Assembly (NCBI RefSeq): GCF_964204645.1
Contig: NC_134027.1
Span: 19,210,485-19,274,484, forward strand
DNA from: Tubulanus polymorphus
Lineage: Eukaryota; Nemertea; Palaeonemertea; Tubulaniformes; Tubulanidae
Direction: 5' to 3'
Length of the DNA: 64,000 bases
A program made the translations under genes and the position numbers. Below, one piece after another: positions 22,936-35,700 of this stretch (position 1 is the first letter of the stretch; each line of letters begins with the position of its first letter). Under the pieces are notes generated by a model. The model had not been told where the DNA came from, ran no database searches, and saw nothing but the letters and a program-made list of their open reading frames with translations.

Positions 22936-25052
22936 TTCACACATCGAATAATTCTCGTTAAATTAGAAATTTGCCAATAAATTGGTAAAGAATAGATTGG
23001 GTTAATCTACGTCAATTTTATCGCCGATTGCTTTCATCGATTCAATCTCAATGTTGACTGGTTCCCCATTAACAGCACGACTGGTTCCTTTTGCTGGTTT
23101 TATTTCTATTATCGGTGTTGGTTTTGTCAATTGAGTTTAGATCAGTTTTCACATGAAAATCTCTTTTTTTATTGTTCCCTGTAAACGACAGGTGCCTTAC
23201 GTGTAGAAATTTTAAGATGCAGTTTGATATTCTAGCCACATATATTTTGTCTGGCTACGGGCCTGACAGCGTATACAGGGATATGGGAGATAATAAGATT
23301 TAGTATATATGGGATTTGGAAAAAAATAGAAGTGGATTTCTGAAAATATATGATTAATAAATGAGATTGGCCTGGAGAATGTAGGCGTTATATAAGCCTT
23401 CATAATTCAAATTTTCAAATTTTTCAAATTCACATCTTTGAAAGCTTCAACCTTCGTTGAACAAATTAATCACGTAACTGTGAAAGCCTGATATTTACAT
23501 AGTGTTCAATCAATTATCGATATTTAGTAAGGATTATCAAAAGGTTTTACGGATTATTTTATGATAGGGCTACCCCGTGTTCAGTGGGAGAATTGGCTCC
23601 TTTCAGAATTAATGAAACAACAATTATTTCCATCAGCAACGGATCCAGCATGTGCACCACCTCACAATCTCTTGATTTTTGGTTTCCCTTGGTAGAAGCG
23701 TGAAATCGCTATTCAATTTACGAGTTGAAAAAGTAATGCTCTCAAACCATGCCCAAGATGCGTCTCAGGTGCATCTTATTAAAAAGAAATTTGGGGACAA
23801 CTCCTAGACCCAACACTTCGCTTTGTGCACCCCTACGTTACCCCTGAGTTACTCTGGTTGCTATAGCGCGTATCTAAACCCGTCCCGTGGATGGGTATAT
23901 ATACGTACAGTGCCGTAGAAGTATTTGACAATGTTACGGTCGAATCTAACCTTACACTTTTTCAGTCTCGTAAACTCGATTGTGGTTTATTGAAATATGT
24001 GGAAGTGGTACAAATGGCGGGTATTCACGTAATGCTTGTTCATTTCTGCCCCCGGGGTTCAGTTGCTTACATGGAGCTTTAGATGTTTAGTACACCTAAT
24101 TCTGTCGGATCTTAATTGTTCATTTTGGTTAAAGGCTGAAGCTTAGCCTCAGCCTCAGGTTTTTTAGAGTTCTGTTGAGTTGTAGAGCCATGCGCTGTTT
24201 TCTAAGAATTGAGCGATTATTGTCAACTATGTTTCTGACAGCAAATTAATCTCAGCTGATCATCGCCCATAAGCAACAACCGCCAGATCGAACATCATAA
24301 TCCTATAGATGCTTCATTTTGCTGATTGTAAGATATTCCGGGACCAGGTTTTATGTACTCGAGGCCATCATCATGTAGTTTTTATGAATTATGCACTATG
24401 ATGAAACATGAGCACGTGTATTCTGTGACAAAACGATATACATCTATAATTTCTTTTATGTAATATATAATGATTTCTTTGAATTGTTGTTCCTCTTAGT
24501 CAAATGAACGATTTGATATTATGCTCATTTGGTGCATCCCTTACAAATCCTGCATATCTGCCAGTAATGAAATGCGGGTTTTGATTTTGATATTGATAAT
24601 CAAAAGATGGATATACACACATGTAGTTTGATGGTCACTCGAATCTACATCATTTTTGTTTAAATTGAGAAGTAATGGGAAATTTCAGTGCGGGTTTGTG
24701 TTGTAGACAATCATCCACCCAGCATTATTGATAAATAGGTCAGGCACAGGTGGGGCCTTTTGTCCATCTAGATAATTTGCTTGATTATGATCACAACTTT
24801 TGGGATGAACTTGGGAATCGTATTAATGAGGTAGGAACTCGTGACGGAATATTGGTTATGTAAATAGAAGAAATTCATCCTCCACACGATTATGGTCAAT
24901 TTGCCATATTTGCTATTGTCTACTAGCTGTAAACATGTACGTATGTCCATGCTGTAAAGAGCCTCCCTGGTTATATGGACTGTCTCTGCAGAAGCTGCTG
25001 GTGGCATCATATTTTGCTTGCCTGTCTGTGCTGAAAGCTTGCCATTTACATA

Positions 25053-25479
25053 AGCTGCGTTCACACTTGGATTTCAGTACGGTACTAAGTGTTCACACTA
25101 GGAAATTATTCGAGGCCTATTCGCGGCTTATTCAGTTCCGTACTGAAATAAGTGGCTTGTTAAGTGCGGAATGCGATTCCGCGCCGAAAAACCCAATCTC
25201 AGTATGGGACTGAGCTGGCTGCGTATTTTCTGTAGTGTGAACGCAGATTCGGCGCTTAGCTAGCCGCATATTCACATTCTCGTAGTACAAAACACTTAGT
25301 ACTAATTACACTACCCTCTATTGGCACACTGGGTGACTACTATACTGGGCTAACTGAGTGCTGAATCTCGACTCGTAGTGTGAACGTAAATGGCTTCATA
25401 AGAGCCGTATTTTGGTGAACGCGGCACCAGCGAAGTACGGTACTTCGTAAGCGCCGAATCTAGTGTGGACGCGGCTATA
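25053..25479 (+). mobile_element. family 3 MITE, full-length copy
   Basis: About 427 bp. The left end is AGCTGCGTTCACACTTGG and the right end is AGTGTGGACGCGGCT, followed by ATA. Subterminal and internal words repeat the outer theme (GTGTTCACACTAGG, AGTGTGAACGCAGATTCGGC, GTAGTGTGAACGTAAATGGC), so the element is a ladder of nested GTGTGAACG half-palindromes. It has no coding capacity. Confidence 0.75.
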
Positions 25480-25672
25480 CAAACTTCGAGGGTCTGTCAT
25501 AGGCATAGACCATTGTGATGAAAGTACATGGCTAGAAGTAAGAATTTGGCTGTAAGTGAAATTGTCCAATTTAGAATGGCTCAAACCAGACACAAATAGA
25601 TGGTCCAATTGAAACAGGCCAAATTTAGACCATTCTAAAATATTTTAAATAAAGTAGTGTGAACCCGGCTAT
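25480..25672. mobile_element. family 2-like MITE fragment
   Basis: Abuts the family 3 copy. Contains GGCTCAAACCAGACACAAAT, TTTAGACCATTCTAAAATAT and a right end AGTGTGAACCCGGCTATA. Confidence 0.5.
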
Positions 25673-25740
25673 AGATATGTACAATGTTAATGTGCCCGCA
25701 TAGAATGCGTTTTGCGGTATGCATATAGCGCAAAATATAA

Positions 25741-26057
25741 GGCGCGTTCACTCAATGAAATTTAGACCGGTCTAAATTTCGTCTGGTCCAATTAAGACCT
25801 CCGTTAAGCGTTCACACGGGCAAAAATACCGTTCTAAATTAGATCGGTCTAGTTTAGACTGACAGAGGATCGAATTTGGCAAATGAAGAATGTCTTGCTG
25901 TGCTTGGAATCTGGAAGCAAGACTTCAGCCGATTTTATCAACACATGTCAAAATGCCGTGTGAACATTTACCAAAATTTGGTCTGGTCTATATTTAGACT
26001 GGACCAGGTATGGACCGACTTAGACCCGTCTAACTAGTTGTCGAGTGAACACGGCTA
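25741..26057 (-). mobile_element. family 2 MITE, full-length copy in reverse orientation
   Basis: Starts AAGGCGCGTTCACTCAATGA and ends GTCGAGTGAACACGGCTATA. It carries TTTAGACCGGTCTAAATTTC, GGAAGCAAGACTTCAGCC-type sequence and TAGACTGGACCAGGTATGGA, matching the reverse complement of 4379-4828 with a shorter centre. Confidence 0.75.
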
Positions 26058-26533
26058 TAGGCCCCGCACAGGAGCCAAAAATGCACTCAGCAATGAGAGC
26101 TGAGGCAAGTGTGCATGCAACATAAAACCATATTTACTACTTGCATCTTTTGCACGCAATTTTTCATCATCCTTGTCAAATCTGTTAAATATAAAGAAAC
26201 TCATCTGTTGAGGGTCTTGTTGGGGAAAATTGTATTTCTATCAATTTAAGTAACCCCATATCATACAGAAGTGATAGTCATGGAATAAATCAACATGGAT
26301 TTTCTATTCTGAAATTAATGCACGATTTGCTATCATCAGTTTTTGGGTAATGACGCATGCGCATTGATAATGAATTCAGCGCAAAATGCGCTGAGTTGTT
26401 CGCACACGAGAGCGTACTTTACGCTGCGTTGAAAAATATCAAACATGTTAGATATTTGGCGAATGACAATATGCGCTGGAAAAATCACCCGCATGCGAGC
26501 TGAACTGTGTAGCGCACACTTTGCGTCCACATT
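26058..26533. other. short unique spacer with inverted GCGCA words
   Basis: No gene supported; has several GCGCATTT/AAATGCGC-type words near 26355-26530. Confidence 0.4.
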
Positions 26534-26861
26534 AGCCGCGATCACACGGAGACGATTTGGCCTGGGCCAAATTGGCACGGATCAGGCTCGTGCCAAATTT
26601 GACCCGTGCCTAGTTAGAGAGCGCACTCGTACACAAACCACTCACTCGATACTAAACAATGCTTAAACAAAGTGAAGTGGGTCATTTTCGGTACCAGTTG
26701 CAATTCAAACGCAATCATTCGTCTCTGCTAGAATTTGGCTCCAGTCTGGTCTGATGTTTTTGGTCGGGCCAAATTTGGCCCTGGCCAAACACTCTGGCCC
26801 ATTTGGCACCTGTGTGAAAAGTTGTCCCGGGCCAAAAATGCTATTATTCGGCTTGTGTGCC
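26534..26861 (+). mobile_element. family 1 MITE, best full-length copy
   Basis: Starts AGCCGCGATCACACGGAGAC and ends AAAAATGCTATTATTCGGCT (right end partly eroded). Ordered internal words: GGCCTGGGCCAAATTGGCAC, GTGCCTAGTTAGAGAGCGC, ACTCACTCGATACTAAACAA, AAAGTGAAGTGGGTCATTTT, GTACCAGTTGCAATTCAAAC, TTTGGTCGGGCCAAATTTGG, CCCATTTGGCACCTGTGTGA. This can serve as the reference for the family. Confidence 0.8.
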
Positions 26862-27734
26862 GGAGCCTTTAGATGCCACTTCCTTGAGAGATCTGGCAGT
26901 GGCTAGAACCCAACTAGAAATCATCTGGCAGGACAATGGAGACAAAACGATTTATATACTCAATTTGACAAAAGGAGAATTTATGCTTTTATGAAGATCA
27001 GCAACGGGAGAGAATATCCGAAGTTTTGGCAATGAAAGTGTCAACAACATCTGAAAAAACTTCCCTTACTGTACTCGATAAACTTGCCACGTGTCAAATC
27101 ATTGCCTCGCTTCGCATATTACGATTTGGCATTTTTCGGTGAATGATAATTAATGAATTTATACAATTCAAATGGAATTTTATTCGCATCGTGGAATTCA
27201 CGTTATCTTAACTTAATGCCGCATTTCAATTAATTTGCTCTAACATGCCACAGAGATAGTTAATATATTCATCCCGCGAGTGAAATAAATACTTGCTTTC
27301 CGGGGAGGGGGATCCAATAGTGAATTCCCTTCTGTTATTTGTCTATCTAATTGTGCCAATTAATGGATAAATAATGCTCGCGTTCGAAATGGATGCGCGC
27401 TGGTTTTATTTCACTTCCGAGAATTGAAGTGTGAAATTCAAGACTGAAAACATTCTGATGTATTGTGCTTATTTGTTGCCGTTGGGTTAGAAATTTTTTC
27501 GGAAACAATTTCGTCTCCGCATAAAAGAAAAATAGTTTATGAAATTTTTCGAAAAAAAATGCTCTTCGCATTAGGCCTATATTCTCTTGGTAATATTAAT
27601 GAAATTATTTAGCCATTGGTGCTGTATCAGCACTTGCGATATTCTATTGTTATTCAACTTTGAATTTTTTTTTGCCATGCCTGTACTAGTTGATGCTGTT
27701 GAGATAAAACAGATATGCAATTTCTGAAGATTAA
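26862..27734. other. intronic sequence without recognised gene
   Basis: Unique sequence; nothing supported. Confidence 0.45.
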
Positions 27735-28205
27735 AGCCGTGATCAACCGTAGACGATTTGGCATTGGCCAAATAAAGAAGTTTCCAGTTTCTAGGCGCCA
27801 TTTTGTGGCAGTCCCTCGAGGTCCCCATTGTTGCGATAATTTGCGCTCATTTTTAAAACATAAGACGAAATTAATTTATACACCATTTTAAAGGAAATGA
27901 AATGCAGATATTTGCTGACGTTTCTTGGAATTTTTGAACGCAACAATTGAGAACAGTGACGATGTGAAACCAAGGACCGCATATCTAAACCGGGCGTAAA
28001 AGAAATCGCAATATTTATTAACTTTAAAATATCTAAGTAGGCCTATCTCTTAAAGCTATATTTCCAATTTTCACAGAGGTTAAAGAGGGTTATTTGCAGT
28101 TTAAGCCTGCATTGAATTTTTTTGAATATCTTTCCTGACAACTGATCTGTACCCGCTTGAGTTTGAGATTATGCGCAAAAGGGGTCTCCCACTGCCTACC
28201 ACCAT
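27735..28205. mobile_element. second copy of the composite: family 1 left end plus single long arm
   Basis: GCCGTGATCAACCGTAGACG, then TTTGGCATTGGCCAAATA, passes into AAGAAGTTTCCAGTTTCTAG at exactly the junction seen at 16654. The arm runs to GGGGTCTCCCACTGCCTACC near 28200 and is around 93% like the arm at 16655-17130. No right arm follows within the window, so this copy is truncated or its core is replaced. Confidence 0.7.
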
Positions 28206-28591
28206 TTCACTTCACTGAACGAAGCCATTTTCTTTTGTTTTATTAGAAACCACCCACTGGAAAAGGTGTCGGCTAATAATGTGTCTTCGAAACTATCCGG
28301 TTGTTTGTTTCTGGAATTGCTTCGATCGTGAAAAACCTCATTTAGCGGCGGATTGCTGTCTATCAGCTCATCCACAATATGCCACATATACACATTATCT
28401 GTTGACACATTTCTGTCAAATTGCGGCGACAACAGTACGAAATTTGTTCCGTCATCGATATAGATTTCGTTTGCGTGCCACTGCAGCGGTCTTATAACAC
28501 GGCTGTCTGCATCAGCGCGGTGATTTTTGAACTTTTGACTGATCGGCTGTCGGTTCGCGCGTCGATGACAGGCGTTTCGATGGCGCGATCT
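28199..28591 (-). CDS. unrecognised 131-codon stop-free stretch on the minus strand
   Basis: The minus strand is open from a TAA at 28592-28594 down to a stop at 28196-28198. The best-looking part (28256-28500) encodes an acidic, Cys-free segment including EIYIDDGTNFVLLSPQFDR and VDELIDSNPPLNEVFHDRSN. It has no ATG in a good context; the first in-frame ATG is near residue 75. It could be an internal exon ending at a weak donor (CCA|GTGGGT near 28256). It borders the solo arm at 27776-28205, so it might be part of that element's coding sequence. I do not recognise the family. Length alone is not significant for a window this size. Confidence 0.2.
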
Positions 28592-28870
28592 TTAATTTAG
28601 TAACCCTCAGAATTTTCCGTATGGCCGGTCTTTCATCAGGGTTTATTCATTTCTCGCGGGACGCGTAATTTATTCATGGCTTGCCACGATTTCCAGTCAG
28701 TTTTCGTCTACTGGTTCAATGAACCGATATCATCACCTTCCGCGTTATTTATTGATGCACACTTCGGATGAGCAGTTCACCTTGAAATTACCAGGCTGCA
28801 TCGCGCAACCCAAACATCAGCATCGCATAAATGCCACCGAGCCACAACCGCGACTATTGATCATTAGGAT
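28370..28870. promoter_or_regulatory. CpG-rich patch, possible regulatory element or promoter
   Basis: CpG is frequent here (GCGGCGAC, CGCGCGTCGATG, TCGCGGGACGCG, CCGCGACT), unlike the flanking intron. It overlaps the upstream part of the minus-strand open frame. No TATA box or transcript evidence. Could be an internal promoter, an enhancer, or the CpG-rich end of an unknown repeat. Confidence 0.25.
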
Positions 28871-31394
28871 GATGACATTTTGGATCAAATAGATTATCAG
28901 TGGAAAATTTTTCAAATTACTTTATTCCATTTACCAACACAAATGAGCATTGTCTCGTTGAAAATACGTTTTGACATTTTTCTGAATACGCTCTTATCCA
29001 TAGATAAATTCCATCCACCAAAAAGCTGCAGCAGTGAGTCTGTACCCACATCCACATATTGCGTGCTTGATTTGGCAGGTTTTCTCTTGGGTTTTTTCAC
29101 CTTGACTCCATAATTCCCCACATTTGTGGGTTTAATTCGACTCTCTGGTCCCAGTTCAATGTAGCTCTCGTTCCGCTTACATGGTTGAGGGCTTATTTTT
29201 TCTCTAGCCAGTTTTATTTTCTGGACTCACTTGTGGGTTTAATTTGCCAGTGGATCTAGTTCCTGAGGATTTATTATGATATTGCATATTCTGCAGTTAA
29301 TTCAATCCAATTAATGTTTATTGTCTTTAAATCAAAATTAAATGACTATAGTCAACAAGAATTACGAAATGAGAAGGAAAACAGAAATATGTATACATAA
29401 CTGTTGTAACAAGACTTCTAGTATCACTTAGATTTACAGATTTCACACATGTATTAGAGGTAAACGGTTACAATAAATGATCGTTGGGATTATGATTTTG
29501 GCTTGTTGAACCCGCCTAGCAGAAACGACCAAAGTCTTTAGCTAGCTTAGTTGACGTGAGAATCCGATTAAACTGTACATTAGTATTTCGAGTACAATAG
29601 TCTGGGAACAATTTTCTTATGAGTTTGATTTAACTATAGATCTAGTTCCATGGTTGTGGGTTTGATTTGACTCTGGACATAATTTCCATAATCGCGGATT
29701 GAACTGGTTCTTCTTGAAATTCTGACAATTCCGAGGTTATTTTTACTATGCTGTGCTGTGCTGATAGATATTGGGTGTAAACGGAGTGTGAGAGTGGGAG
29801 GGGAGGGAGTAGAGTGTGGTGTCAAGCATATATCCTGTGGCTACGTAAGATTAATGATTTCAACTCGGCGATGCTGATCTAAGTTATCAAGCTGCAATGC
29901 TAGTAGTGCATGGGGTTAGTTATAGCCAATAGCTGATTATAATTGATTTTCTACGAGATTTTAATTTTTGCCATTTCGTTCTTGTGTCTCGAATGTCACA
30001 GCGCATTTTTCAAAGTGATAATTTGTTTTTTTTTTTCCAACGAATGATTTTATACGATCACATTTTTCCTGAACCATTATCGGGGATACAATTGCTACTA
30101 AAAGGTGGTTGCTTATACAGTTATACGCGATCGAAATAATCTAGTTCATTTTTAACTGTGAACTTAATTATTGAATTACTCATACGATGGCATATGGCAT
30201 ATTACTTTCGTATACTTCCCTGCGTGACATGTGGCTTTTCCTGCAATTGTGGAAAACCATATAATTTCAGGAAAGGCCATTTTTTCCAAGGCAAATACCT
30301 TGGCCATTTTTCCTTGGTTATTTTGAGTACAGACATTGGACTATAGATGAACTGGGCCCTTGCACCTAAGAGCAGTAATTTTTGGCCAAATTACTCAAAT
30401 CGAAATATCTGTTGGCCTCAGCTGCAGTTATTCCGAGATAACACTTATCCATTCATACTTAGCGCGCATACTGTATATGGTTTCTTAGAGAGGAGTGAAT
30501 CTATGAAATGATTGCTTTGCTACATGTAATTTGCTAATGGTTTAAGGCAGATCTAATAATTACTGTCACCCATAACTTCACTAACGCAATTTACCTCTGC
30601 CCCTGGTTATCTTGATTAAGTCTTGCTAATTGATTCCTCTGTTGATACACACAGTCACCTCGTTTCCCTATTAGGCTATTTCTCATTCTCGAACATTCTC
30701 GTATATGCCACTGCTGGCATTTGTTTTTCCGTTGGCTTAATTTTTCATTGATAGTCGTTTTTGGCATCGAATTGCGGTCAATTCACCCAGAACTTTTTAT
30801 GGCGGACAAAACGGATGGGAGCCATCGAATGAGGATTGTTATTGCCAACAGCTATCCTGTTCGATGCCGCTCACATCAGAAATTAGGCAAATCATGTCTT
30901 GATTAACTCAGATTTGACTTTATGATTCATTTATAGCTTATTTTTTTATTCATCTTTGGAAAAATTCGAGAAATTACGGATATATCTGAGAGGAAATCCT
31001 GTATCCTGTCTGAATGCGCACCTAGTGGATTCTTGCTTGCCACAAGCCGAATCCTCGATTGTCACAGTTGAACGTGGTGTCAACATGCTATTAGAAAATT
31101 AGGTCAGTGATTGAAATGAATCAATTTTTCTTTGCCTGTCGATGAAACTGAACAACAATGATTCATTGGAGCCAAATATTCCTGTTTGATGTTGATTGAA
31201 GATAAACTATTGTGTTCATTTACGTGACCATCTGGTTCGTAATGCTACCCTTATTGTGGTTCAGGCATAATTTTGATGGGACAAAATCTTCCATTAAAAA
31301 AAACCATGAACTACACGATTAGTTACAATTTGGGGAGACCTCTTTTGTAAATGGTGTTCCAGATGAATAGGATTTTTAAGAGGTTCCAAAACCT
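28871..31394. other. intronic sequence without recognised gene
   Basis: Unique AT-rich sequence. AGGCAAATACCTTGGCCATT near 30288 recurs from near 6959 (likely shared repeat debris). A G-rich stretch lies at 29784-29812. Nothing coding supported. Confidence 0.45.
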
Positions 31395-31409
31395 GACTTA
31401 TTTGCGTAG

Positions 31410-32017
31410 TTTATTCATAAGTGCAAGGATTTCAGTACATTGGTATTAAGTGTTCCCATGGTTAAATTATTCAAGGCCAATTCACGGGTTATTCAATGCA
31501 TTTCTGAAATATCGGGCTTAGTAAGTACAGGAAGTGATTCCGTACTGAAAATCTGATCGCCATATACAAATGAGCTGTATTTTGAAAATAGATTTGGTGC
31601 TTAGCCAGCCACATACTGTAGTATGCTACACTAATCGAAGATGAGTGTTGTTTCTTCATTTAAGTGTTGAAGTGTTTTTAATCATTTTTGCCTCAAAAGA
31701 ACAAAGATATATAGGGAGTTGTACGTCCATGATTTGATGCTCACTTTACTAGTTTACCACAAAAATACAGTGCCAAATGTATTTCGCTCGCATCACCAAG
31801 GATCTTGATAGTAGATGTTTGCTGAATTGACAATTCAGAAGTCAGGAGAGCAGGTTAAGAATGGATTGTAAATACAGATAAACAAAAGCTGGTTTACAAA
31901 GTGCTGAATCAAGTGAGGACGCGATTCGTTCTGTAAGTGTGGTATTCTGGCAAATTTGGCACTGCACATCTACGGCACTCCTCCATAAGCCCAGAATCTC
32001 GTGTGAACGCCGCTATA
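31410..32017 (+). mobile_element. family 3 MITE, diverged and expanded copy
   Basis: The left part keeps GGATTTCAGTACATTGGTAT, TAAGTGTTCCCATGG and TCCGTACTGAAAATCTGAT. The right part keeps CAAATTTGGCACTGCACATC and CTCGTGTGAACGCCGCTATA. The middle (about 31620-31890) is unrelated to the other family 3 copies, so sequence was gained or replaced there. Confidence 0.5.
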
Positions 32018-32154
32018 GTCAAGTCACCATAGAAACCACTCAGGAATTTGTATTGGCCGAGTGAACGAGTTGTTGTTATCGTACATACGGATAGCTACGG
32101 ATAGCTTTCACCTTTGTGATACCAACAACCAAAAAACTGGAGGTATTAGAATAA

Positions 32155-32254
32155 AGAGAGGTTTTAGAATTTGGTCTCGTCCATTCTAGACCGGTCTGAT
32201 TTGGACTGACCTTAAAGAGCGAAGTAGGTCCGTTCCAAAATTTGGACCTACAAA

Positions 32255-32287
<33 letters not shown>

Positions 32288-32750
32288 ACAGAAACTGGTA
32301 CTAGTCAAATTCCTATTCTTGCGGTATGAATTCAGTTGTATTAAATTTGTCACCAATTCGTCATCAAGCTGATTAATGCAATGATTTAATTTTTGTATAT
32401 AATTTCTATATTGTCTAGAAATTAATGTGTATGCTAAGGGATTGTAGTTTGTCTTTTGTCTCAGCTTGTGTTGCTCGCAGAATATATATCTGTTTAAATT
32501 ATTCTGAAAATTACCTAGAGTCTATCATACATTGATATGTATATTGAGTGATGTATGATAAACTGCAATCATCAAAATTGTTCAAATGAAAAACTGCCAG
32601 GGACTCATAAATCTATCATTTAGGTATAGATTTTGCGGTAAAATACTTATGGCGACATCTTAGCCAATCTGTAGCCAATTTAGTGTTGCGTTCAGATTTT
32701 ACACTCCATTTAGACCAGTTCAACCAGTTGTCATGTGGACGCGGCCTAGG
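32155..32750. mobile_element. family 2 MITE, interrupted copy
   Basis: The left part has CTAGACCGGTCTGATTTGG, then a (TG)n tract at 32256-32286, then GGACAGAAACTGGTACTAG as in the centre of the full copy. The right end (32690-32750) has CATTTAGACCAGTTCAACC and GTCATGTGGACGCGGCCTA. About 330 bp of unrelated sequence lies between. Confidence 0.45.
32256..32286. repeat. (TG)n microsatellite
   Basis: Directly visible, located where the full-length family 2 copy has CACACACACATA in a similar position. Confidence 0.9.
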
Positions 32751-35700
32751 TGTAGCCTATGTAGCACCATGTCCAGTATTGAAATGCAAACTGGTCTGCT
32801 TGATTTTTATCTCGACGACATTCAAAATACGTAAATTGAAAAGGTCTCTAAGGGGGCCTTGTGTATCGCTGAAAAAAGTGCCTTCTAAGTTTGCTTCGCA
32901 TCTCCACAGGGATTTTTCCGACCAAAAATCGTAACTCCTGCGGGTTCGGCCGTGTTGTACGCGACGAAATATTGCGAAAAACACTCGCGAATAATTCAAT
33001 AAAATATCGGATAAAACGAAATCTCAAGTAGCTCATTTGAATATTTTAAGAGCGTAGAATGTATTGATTTTCATTAGGCCGCTGTTTCACTACCGTGCAT
33101 ATGTACAATTAGTGTTATATGTCACTTGAATATTCGCTCTGGTAATATGTCTGTGTGTTATCGCTTATTTCATAACGAGCGTGTAGGAGTTTCATTGAAG
33201 ACTATGTATCGAATCGCCGATGCAAACTGGGGATTATCCGCCGAAACGGGGAGTTTGATTTTGAAATCGGGAACTACCGATATAGTTGGATGGACGGTCC
33301 AATTAACATAATTTTTGTATAAATCGAAGGACGTTAGTGGAAATTTTAGTGAAGAGCCGTTAAGCCCTTCTTTTAGTCATAGCGAACTAAATAAGATTTA
33401 TTTTGTACCGTTGAGGTACAATTGAAATTGCATAGACCATGGTATTTGACCAGTTCATTCTAACCGATTTTTTTAGTAACTAGCTCCTGATAGTATGTTT
33501 GTACCAACCAACTTTTGAGCTATTGACCCTGGGTTGCTATTACTCTGTCATTTTATGCAGCCCTTCCCTTTACATTCGGTGATTCCCGTGATAATCATAT
33601 AAAACATTCCGGCTCACTTTAATGTCTCACTCGGTTAAGTGCAGGAACATTTAAATTCGTCCCCAGTTGACGATGACTCGTGAATGAATAAATGTATGAA
33701 CTTTGAAACCAGTTTGTGTTCTTCCCTCTGTCTCTGCTGACATATGAATGTTTCAAACCGATTCGACGAGAATCTTCTATCAACTGATGTTTCTCGGTTC
33801 TGTTTTCGCCATGAGCTCATTTTTTTCAGCTCGAATATATGTGCGCTTGATATGTTTTTCTTTTATTTGTTTCTCTCGTTGCGGATTCGATATATTCAGC
33901 TTCATGAATTTTGGGAATATGATGGTACCGTAGATATTTCCATGAAATTTCAATAGTTCTATTTTGAATTGTTTACTAGTCTTAAGATTATTATGTTCTC
34001 ATCAAAGATGCTAGGGGACTTAAGTTAGTGAAATTATTGATTGGAATTATTTGTGCTTTACGTGATGATTTTCAGTTAAGTTTATGTTTCATGCATTGGG
34101 CTTTTGGTTAAACCATCAACACATAGGCCTATGCAATTTCTATGCTGAATGTAGTTCTCCATCAATTTGATTGGATTGTCGGATGACATCTGTGTTTCAG
34201 CCAGTCAAACTTCAGTCCTGACATACATGTAATATAGGCCCTATACTGTACATTGATTTTGTATGAAATATATTTATAAACTTATGTATTGTTTTTAATT
34301 TCATATTTTTCAGGTAAGCTCTTAACATTTAACAAGAATATCGTGTAGAAGATTGAGGTAACATTTAAAGCCTGAATACATCATTGCGAGCTCATTAAAA
34401 TAGTACATACGATTGGAAAATTGCCAAATTTGAAACGCATACCGCTGGATCCCCCAATAATGATCCACTTTCACAGCTGAGAATCGAATCTAAGTAATGT
34501 TTTTGATTCGTGAATAGTTCATTTCAATGATTTCGCTCGGTTGAACCCATATGGATGTTATTCAATTCTCGATGTCAGCCCTTCAGAGAAACCAGCGCTG
34601 GGCATTATTTCACCCCAGTTTTGGAAGTAGCTGGTTTATGGTAGTGCTCGCTATGCGCACTTTACCGACAAAACATTAAAAATATGTTTCCTTGAATCTG
34701 GGGCCCCATACTAAAGTGTTTTATGTTCATAGATCATTACTGAATGTAGCGATGACGATCACAAAATAGTCATGAATCTTATACGCATTGATGTTATTGT
34801 TGTCGCCTGATGAAAGGCAAAGATATCGTCATCATATTCCTACATTAGTAATAAAAAAGCACAAATCGAATTACTTAATAACGTTATATTTTAACGCATT
34901 CAACGGCTGACACTAAAAGGCTGCGCGAAGATTGTGAAGTCATAATTTATCGGTTTTATAATGTAACATCCTCGGATAAATGATGTTCCTAGTAAAAGCT
35001 TTACAAGAGACAAGCACAAGTGTAATAGAGCATTACAACATTAGAGAGTTTTACCTGCTCAATATCAATAATCGATAGTCTGTCTGGCCTGGGGATAAGA
35101 TATTTAAAAAAAGAGAAAATCCCCGGGTCATTTACTTATTTGACAAGATATAACAGGGTGTTTTGCATTCACTTTGAATAGAAAGCCGGCTATATACGAT
35201 ATTTTCGCAGCATGGGAAAGTCTTGATTTAGAATATTTTCATCATAGATCTAAACCCTCTTGTTGTCGGATTAATTTTCAACAATGTACCACTCAGACCC
35301 AAAGTTCTCATAATTGCAGTATAAATAGGAGTCATTTTCCAATGGCTACAGCTCAATATAGCGTGATTCAATTTTTGATAGGGATTATATAAACCTTTCA
35401 AACGATGTAAACATTTTCAGTATAGGCTGTAGTTGGTCCACTGGGGGATCATTAACTTTTTGATTCACTTTCACTTCCGGGGTTGAACTCCAATCAGCCT
35501 CGGCAATATAGTGACTATCATCGAAAACAGAATATGCAAAGACGTCTCTAATATCAGAATTACAAGAGGGTTAATGAAAATTTTCAAAGTAAATGATAAT
35601 AACTTAAATAAAATGTAGATTCTTATCAGTTCTTTATGGGCTAGATAAGTAGCGATAGAAATATTTGAGGCCTTTCAATTTGTGCTTTAGAGATCTTGCA

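Larger units (their letters stand above)
21093..25052. other. intronic sequence; tandem pair near 21.7 kb, otherwise no recognised gene
   Basis: GATGAAACTTTGTMCC recurs at 21740 and 21879 (period 139 bp, diverged). A minimal family 1-type palindrome, TAGCCACGATCACACAGTGA, sits at 22490. A purine/pyrimidine-rich stretch (CTCTCTC...GAGAGAGAAAG) lies at 22868-22935. No exon is supported; the ORFs near 21.3-21.7 and 22.1-22.8 kb lack recognisable motifs. Confidence 0.45.
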
